From assembly GCF_001556045.1 (NCBI RefSeq), contig NZ_LSIC01000059.1:62001-126000 (forward strand): a stretch of DNA of 64,000 nucleotides, written 5' to 3'. Positions 59,669-64,000 of this stretch are shown in pieces. This DNA comes from Bradyrhizobium sp. CCH5-F6. Its GTDB lineage: Bacteria; Pseudomonadota; Alphaproteobacteria; Rhizobiales; Xanthobacteraceae. Below the pieces are notes generated by a model. That model was given only the letters and a program-made list of their open reading frames with translations. It searched no databases and had not been told where the DNA came from. The first letter of the stretch is position 1; each line of letters opens with the position of its first letter. Position numbers and translations under genes: made by a program.

Positions 59669-60418
59669 TTACTTGCGAAGGTTGGCCAGCCAATCCTCAA
59701 AGCGGATGGCGCCGAGCCGAGGGCGGTCGCCGGGCGTGAGTGATCGGTCGTCCAGCTCCGCTCCGAAATAGCGGGCGTGTATGTCGGCAACGACCTTGCG
59801 CGGGTCCTTGATCGCGACCGTGTATCTCCGACCGAATTCGTCGAGGCTCAATCGCTCGGGACCGGCGAGTTCGATCATGCCGTTGATCGGATCGGCAAGC
59901 GTCACATCGGCGAGCGCGGCAGCGACATCGTCCGAGGCCACCGGCTGAAACAGCGCGGGCGACAGCCGGGCGATCTGTCCGTCGGAGGAGGAGGCGACGA
60001 TGCCGCCGACGAATTCGAAGAACTGGGTGGCGCGCAGGATGCTGTAGGGAATCGTCGAGCCGCGGATCAGATTCTCTTGTGCGAGCTTGGCGCGGAAGTA
60101 GCCGCATTCCGGAAGGCGGTCGGTCCCGACGATCGACAGCGCGACGTGATGCCGCACTTTGGCGGCGGCCTCGGCCGCGAGGAGGTTGCGGGTCGACGTT
60201 TCGAAGAACGCCAACACCGCGCGGTCCTCGAAGGACGGTGAGTTTGCGACGTCCACGACGACGTCCGCGCCCGAAAGCGCCCGATCGAGCCCCTCGCCCG
60301 TGATGGCGTTGACGCCCGTGCGGGAGGATGCCTGAAGGACATCATGGCCCTTTTCACGAAGCGTCCCCGCAAGTTTCGTTCCGATCAGGCCGGTCCCGCC
60401 GATGATGACGATCTTCAT
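59669..60418 (-). CDS. NmrA/SDR-type NAD(P)-binding oxidoreductase
   Basis: This 249-residue protein is an atypical SDR. The Rossmann start is KIVIIGGTGLIGTKLAGTL (3-21), and the rest (VRHHVALSIVGTDRLPECGYFRAKLAQENLI; YSILRATQFFEFVGGI) matches NAD(P)H-binding NmrA-like proteins. The usual Tyr-x-x-x-Lys is replaced by YFRAK. These are redox sensors or quinone reductases rather than classical dehydrogenases. ATG 60418 follows GAGGAAAATCATC. It is divergent from the winged-helix/TPR regulator. Confidence 0.9.
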   Translation of the reverse strand: MKIVIIGGTGLIGTKLAGTLREKGHDVLQASSRTGVNAITGEGLDRALSGADVVVDVANSPSFEDRAVLAFFETSTRNLLAAEAAAKVRHHVALSIVGTDRLPECGYFRAKLAQENLIRGSTIPYSILRATQFFEFVGGIVASSSDGQIARLSPALFQPVASDDVAAALADVTLADPINGMIELAGPERLSLDEFGRRYTVAIKDPRKVVADIHARYFGAELDDRSLTPGDRPRLGAIRFEDWLANLRK

Positions 60419-60558
60419 GATGATTTTCCTCGATTTTTCCGGCCAACGATGGCCTTGTTGCTGAAGCGAGGATGCACGCGTGCGGACGGGAAAGCCTTGC
60501 AGTCGGCTTGAATTGGGCTTCAATTTTCCTTCGGTTCTCGTCCAAGCGGAGCCCGGAC

Positions 60559-62136
60559 TTGCGTTTCTTGTTTGAAGATTTTTGCCTGGACACCGAACGG
60601 CGCGAGCTGACCCGGGGCCCGGAGCTCGTCGCGATCGGGCCAAAGGTATTCGATCTGCTGCTCCATCTGGTTCGCAAGCGGGAGCAGGTGGTGACGCGTG
60701 ACGATTTGCTGGCGGCCGTCTGGGACGGCAGGATCGTCTCGGAATCGACGCTGACGAGCCACGTCAACGCGGTGCGTAGGGCGATCGGGGATACCGGCAA
60801 GGAGCAGCGCCTGATCCGAACGATTTCGCGCAAAGGCATGCGCTTTGTCGGCGAGGTCCGGGAAGACGAGCCGCCCGCTCGCGCGGTGGCTGCACAGTCG
60901 AACATCGCGGTCGAACCGCCCGGGCTGGCCCTGTCGCTGCCGGATTCTCCCTCGATTGCGGTGCTTCCGTTTCGAAACCTCAGCGGCGACACCGGGCAGG
61001 ATTATTTTGCCGACGGCGTCGTGGAAGACATCATCACCGCGCTGTCGCGCATCCGCTGGCTGTTCGTGATCGCCCGCAACTCGAGCTTCACCTACAAGGG
61101 CCGGACGGTGGACGAGAAGCAGGTCGGCCGCGAGCTTGGCGTGCGCTACGTCGTCGAAGGCAGCGTGCGTCAGTCCGAAAGCCAGGTGCGCATCACGGCA
61201 CAGCTGGTGGACGCCGCAACAGGCACCCATCTCTGGGCCGAGAGATTCGAAGGAACGCTCGATGACATCTTCGAGCTGCAGGACCAGGTCGCAAACAGCA
61301 TTGTCGGCGCGATCGCCTCCCAGCTCGAGCGTGCGGAGATCGAGCGCGCCCGGCGCAAGCCGACCGGCAATCTCAGCGCCTACGATCACTATCTGCGCGC
61401 CATGCCACATTTGCACCGTGGCACGCGGGAAGCGATCGACGAGGCGTTGCCGCTGTTTCACAAGGCCATCGCGCTCGATCCCGAGTTTGCCTCGGCCCAT
61501 GCCATGGCGGCCTGGTGCCATTGCTGGCGCAAGATCAACGGATGGATGACCGATCAGCCGCGGGAGTCCGCCGAGGGCATCCGGTTGGCCCGTCTGGCGA
61601 TAGAGTTGGGCAAGGACGACGCTGTCGCGCTGACACGGGCCGGACACACGCTCGCGCATCTTGCCGGCGACGTGGACGGCGCCGTCGCACTGCTCGACAA
61701 GGCGCTGTTACTCAACCCGAACCTGGCGGCGGCCTGGTTCCTGGGAGGCTTCCTCCGGGCCGAGCGCGGCGATCCCGAGGCTGCAATCGAGTTCTTGACC
61801 CGTGCCATGCGGTTCAGTCCGCTGGATCCCGAGATGTTCCGGATGCAGGCCGGCATGGCGATGTCGCATCTGTTTGCCGGACGTTTCGACCTGGCCTTGT
61901 CCTGGGGCGAACAATCTCTCCGGCAGCTGCCAAGCTTCGTGTTCGTCGTGCTGATCATTGCCGCCTGTCATGGGCTCGCAGGACAAGTGGAGCAGGCGCG
62001 GGATGCAGCGGATCATTTACGCAAGCTCGATCCTGCGTTTCGCATCTCCAAGCTCGATGGCTGGATACCGATCCGGCGTCCGGAGCATCGCGCCAGCCTC
62101 TCGAACGGCTTGCGGCTGGCGGGCTTGCCCGAGTGA
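60559..62136 (+). CDS. Winged-helix/TPR regulator (CadC/TolB-like)
   Basis: This roughly 525-residue protein has an OmpR-type winged helix at the N-terminus (RFLFEDFCLDTERRELTRGPELVAIGPKVFDLLLHLV...ESTLTSHVNAVRRAIGD). A TolB-N-like region follows (SIAVLPFRNLSGDTGQDYFADGVVEDIITALSRI, about 135-280), then TPR repeats (about 290-500). I see no clear membrane helix, unlike CadC. The family start (MRFLFEDF in relatives) corresponds here to TTG 60559; ATG 60472 is an alternative. It is divergent from the NmrA-like gene and upstream of the MFS gene. Confidence 0.85.
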   Translation: MRFLFEDFCLDTERRELTRGPELVAIGPKVFDLLLHLVRKREQVVTRDDLLAAVWDGRIVSESTLTSHVNAVRRAIGDTGKEQRLIRTISRKGMRFVGEVREDEPPARAVAAQSNIAVEPPGLALSLPDSPSIAVLPFRNLSGDTGQDYFADGVVEDIITALSRIRWLFVIARNSSFTYKGRTVDEKQVGRELGVRYVVEGSVRQSESQVRITAQLVDAATGTHLWAERFEGTLDDIFELQDQVANSIVGAIASQLERAEIERARRKPTGNLSAYDHYLRAMPHLHRGTREAIDEALPLFHKAIALDPEFASAHAMAAWCHCWRKINGWMTDQPRESAEGIRLARLAIELGKDDAVALTRAGHTLAHLAGDVDGAVALLDKALLLNPNLAAAWFLGGFLRAERGDPEAAIEFLTRAMRFSPLDPEMFRMQAGMAMSHLFAGRFDLALSWGEQSLRQLPSFVFVVLIIAACHGLAGQVEQARDAADHLRKLDPAFRISKLDGWIPIRRPEHRASLSNGLRLAGLPE

Positions 62137-62238
62137 GAGGCACATCGATGTCCCGCGACCATGCCTTGCCGTCCGCCGGCAGATAGGCCACCATCGCCAC
62201 TGCGCACCACCAACAAAACCAAGAGCGCGAGGAAACGC

Positions 62239-63459
62239 ATGAGCAGGCCGTCAAGCTTCGACTATGGCTGGGTCGTCGTCGCCGCGGGAGCGCTGATGAC
62301 CTGTGTCGGATTCGGCACGATGCTGTCGCTTGCGGTGTTCCTGCAGCCGATCTCGGAAGCGATGGGCTGGTCGCGCGCCGGGGTGTCGGCGGCGGCGACG
62401 CTGGATTTTCTCTGCATGGGCCTCGCCGCGTTCTTCTGGGGCACGCTGTCCGACCGGTTCGGCACCCGCATCGTGGTGCTCTCGGGAAGCCTGCTGCTCG
62501 GGCTCGGCCTCGTCACGGCGAGCCAGGCGGCAACCCTGTGGCAATTCCAGCTTTGCTTCGGCGTGCTGATCGGCGTCGCCGCCGGCAGCTTCTACGCGCC
62601 GATGATGGCGCTCGCGAGCGCCTGGATCGAGAAGAACCGCAGCCTCGCGGTGGCGCTGGTTTCCGCCGGCATGGGCGTGTCGCCGGTGACGGTCGCGCCG
62701 ACCGCGAGCTGGCTGATCACGGCCTATGACTGGCGCACCGCGATGCTGGTGATCGGCTGTGCGGCCTGGGCGCTGCTGATCCCGGCCTGCTTCCTGGTGC
62801 GCCCGGCTCCGGCAGCGGCAGGCAACACGAATGCAGACGCCGCTCCGGACGTGGAGCTGACCGCGGCGCAGGCGCTGCGGACGCCGCAATTCATCGCGCT
62901 CGCAGCGGCGCATTTCGCCTGCTGCGCCGCGCATTCCGGCCCGATCTTCCACATGGTGTCCTACGCGATGGTCTGCGGCATCGCCCCGCTCACGGCGGTG
63001 ACGGTCTACAGCGTGGCCGGCGTCTCCGGCCTCGGCGGTCGCCTGCTGCTGGGGGCGCTGGCCGACCGCATCGGCGCGAAGCCCGTGCTGGTCGGCGGCC
63101 TGTTCGTTCAGGCGATGTGCATCGCGACCTATCTCGCGGTGGCGCAGCTCGGCGAGTTCTACGCGCTCTCGGTGGTGTTCGGCCTCGCCTATGGCGGCGT
63201 GATGCCGCTCTATGCGGTGCTGGTCCGCGAGTTCTTCGGCGCGCGCATCATGGGCACGGTGTTCGGCGCGGTCTCGGCCTTCGCCAGCCTCGGCATGGCG
63301 CTCGGGCCCTGGGCCGGCGGGCTCGTGTTCGACAATTTCCAGCGCTACACGTGGCTGCACGCCGGGTCCTTCGCGATCGGGCTCGCCGCCGTCGCGGTGG
63401 CGCTGAGCTTCCCGACCAGACGCCGGCCATCGCTCGATCTCGGCCGCGCCGCGGCCTGA
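62239..63459 (+). CDS. MFS transporter
   Basis: This 406-residue inner-membrane protein has about 12 helices in two halves. The MFS loop motif after TM2 is FFWGTLSDRFGTRIVVLSG, repeated in the second half as RLLLGALADRIGAKPVLVGG. The sequence resembles monocarboxylate/oxalate-formate-type MFS members. ATG 62239 has GCGAGGAAAC upstream. It lies 102 bases downstream of the winged-helix/TPR regulator on the same strand. Confidence 0.92.
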   Translation: MSRPSSFDYGWVVVAAGALMTCVGFGTMLSLAVFLQPISEAMGWSRAGVSAAATLDFLCMGLAAFFWGTLSDRFGTRIVVLSGSLLLGLGLVTASQAATLWQFQLCFGVLIGVAAGSFYAPMMALASAWIEKNRSLAVALVSAGMGVSPVTVAPTASWLITAYDWRTAMLVIGCAAWALLIPACFLVRPAPAAAGNTNADAAPDVELTAAQALRTPQFIALAAAHFACCAAHSGPIFHMVSYAMVCGIAPLTAVTVYSVAGVSGLGGRLLLGALADRIGAKPVLVGGLFVQAMCIATYLAVAQLGEFYALSVVFGLAYGGVMPLYAVLVREFFGARIMGTVFGAVSAFASLGMALGPWAGGLVFDNFQRYTWLHAGSFAIGLAAVAVALSFPTRRRPSLDLGRAAA

Positions 63460-63495
63460 CAGCGGAATAATGCGCCCTGCGCCTTCGTATTCGAA

Positions 63496-64000
63496 CTAAA
63501 ACGGCCGGAGATTTGGGAACACGCCGCGATCGATTGTGGCGAGCAAGACCGCCATGGCGCTCATCAGGCCCAGGCCCAGGAGAGTGAGCAGCGTCTGCGA
63601 TGCAAGGCTGTTCCAGCCCTCGCCGAGGACCGCATGGGCAGCGAAGGACAGCAGAACACTGGCGCAATAGACCGCGAGCGAATATTCGCCGCATCGTATC
63701 AGCGGGCGCAATGCCGTGGCTTTCAAGATGCTGGCATTGCTTGGAAGAACGCGCCAACAGAGCAGTGCAAGCGCAGCAAAATGCAACAATCGCAAGACGT
63801 CGAGATTGGTCTTGTCGATCGGATAGATCAGCCGCGACAGCCATCCCGGCACGTGGTCTTCAATGGCATGGATTTGCCAGCCCAGGGTGATCACGAACGA
63901 GAACAGCACGTAGCTCGCCGCCAGAACAGCAAGGGCCCGCGACCTGAGAATGGCCAGTTGCCAATCGCCGCGGTTCGTCCCCCACCAGATGCCGATCACG
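63496..64000 (-). CDS. OpgC-like membrane protein, 5' truncated by window edge
   Basis: The C-terminal 167 or more residues of a polytopic membrane protein are visible; the start lies beyond 64000. It has several hydrophobic helices. The motif YPIDKTNLDVLRLLHFAALALL matches the OpgC domain, which in the family succinylates or otherwise modifies osmoregulated periplasmic glucans. The C-terminus MSAMAVLLATIDRGVFPNLRPF is typical. It is convergent with the MFS gene. Confidence 0.85.
   Translation of the reverse strand, partial: VIGIWWGTNRGDWQLAILRSRALAVLAASYVLFSFVITLGWQIHAIEDHVPGWLSRLIYPIDKTNLDVLRLLHFAALALLCWRVLPSNASILKATALRPLIRCGEYSLAVYCASVLLSFAAHAVLGEGWNSLASQTLLTLLGLGLMSAMAVLLATIDRGVFPNLRPF

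Overview
The window is high-GC chromosomal DNA from an alphaproteobacterium, most likely Bradyrhizobium or a close relative in the Nitrobacteraceae. This rests on protein resemblance (CtaB/CtaC/CtaD, short HPr kinase with ChvG/ChvI, ATP-type PckA, TIGR02186, IalB), abundant palindromic intergenic repeats, and dense long antisense shadow frames. No rRNA, tRNA, CRISPR array, insertion sequence or prophage was found.

Layout. 1-3.3 kb: cytochrome aa3 oxidase genes ctaC-ctaD-ctaB (minus strand; ctaB runs off the left edge). 3.8-7.3 kb: an IalB-like secreted protein, tldD and lepB (4-base overlap), and a nucleotidyltransferase-like gene. 7.3-10.9 kb: a secreted PAN-domain protein, gshA, a MarR regulator, a decayed glutathione S-transferase gene and a small secreted unknown. 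11-17.6 kb: a fatty-acid beta-oxidation operon (NTF2-like, acyl-CoA dehydrogenase, thiolase, FadJ-type bifunctional enzyme) divergent from a PadR regulator, with a long palindrome between them. 17.7-25.9 kb: an acyl-CoA catabolic operon (acyl-CoA dehydrogenase, ADP-forming acyl-CoA synthetase, SCP2-like protein, alpha/beta hydrolase, orphan periplasmic binding protein, aldehyde dehydrogenase) divergent from a LysR regulator.

26-37.5 kb: a PodJ/Sel1-type polarity protein split by a frameshift, a TauE/SafE permease with a TIGR02186 partner (also frameshifted), an EamA transporter with a divergent LysR regulator, a small Cys-containing secreted protein, glycogen phosphorylase and a thioesterase. 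37.5-41.6 kb: a serine beta-lactamase-fold esterase and a Baeyer-Villiger monooxygenase divergent from an AraC regulator, suggesting ketone to ester to acid plus alcohol. 41.8-51.3 kb: pckA, a secreted TPR-CHAT protein, a HugZ-like protein, then chvI-chvG-hprK-EIIA(Man)-HPr, a two-component and regulatory phosphotransferase module. 51.4-54.9 kb: a GT39-type membrane glycosyltransferase and lepA. 55.2-64 kb: an accessory stretch (MBL-fold hydrolase, NDH-2-like flavoprotein, Tat-exported alpha/beta hydrolase, AraC regulator, NmrA-like SDR, a winged-helix/TPR regulator, an MFS transporter and a truncated OpgC-like protein).

Most of the window is ordinary core and catabolic chromosome. I did not find a convincing new multi-gene system. 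The most useful anomalies are an exact 26-bp intergenic element present twice 38 kb apart, three broken genes (gst, the PodJ-like gene, the TIGR02186 gene), well-formed candidate operators in divergent promoters, and a substrate-unknown acyl-CoA operon carrying an orphan binding protein.
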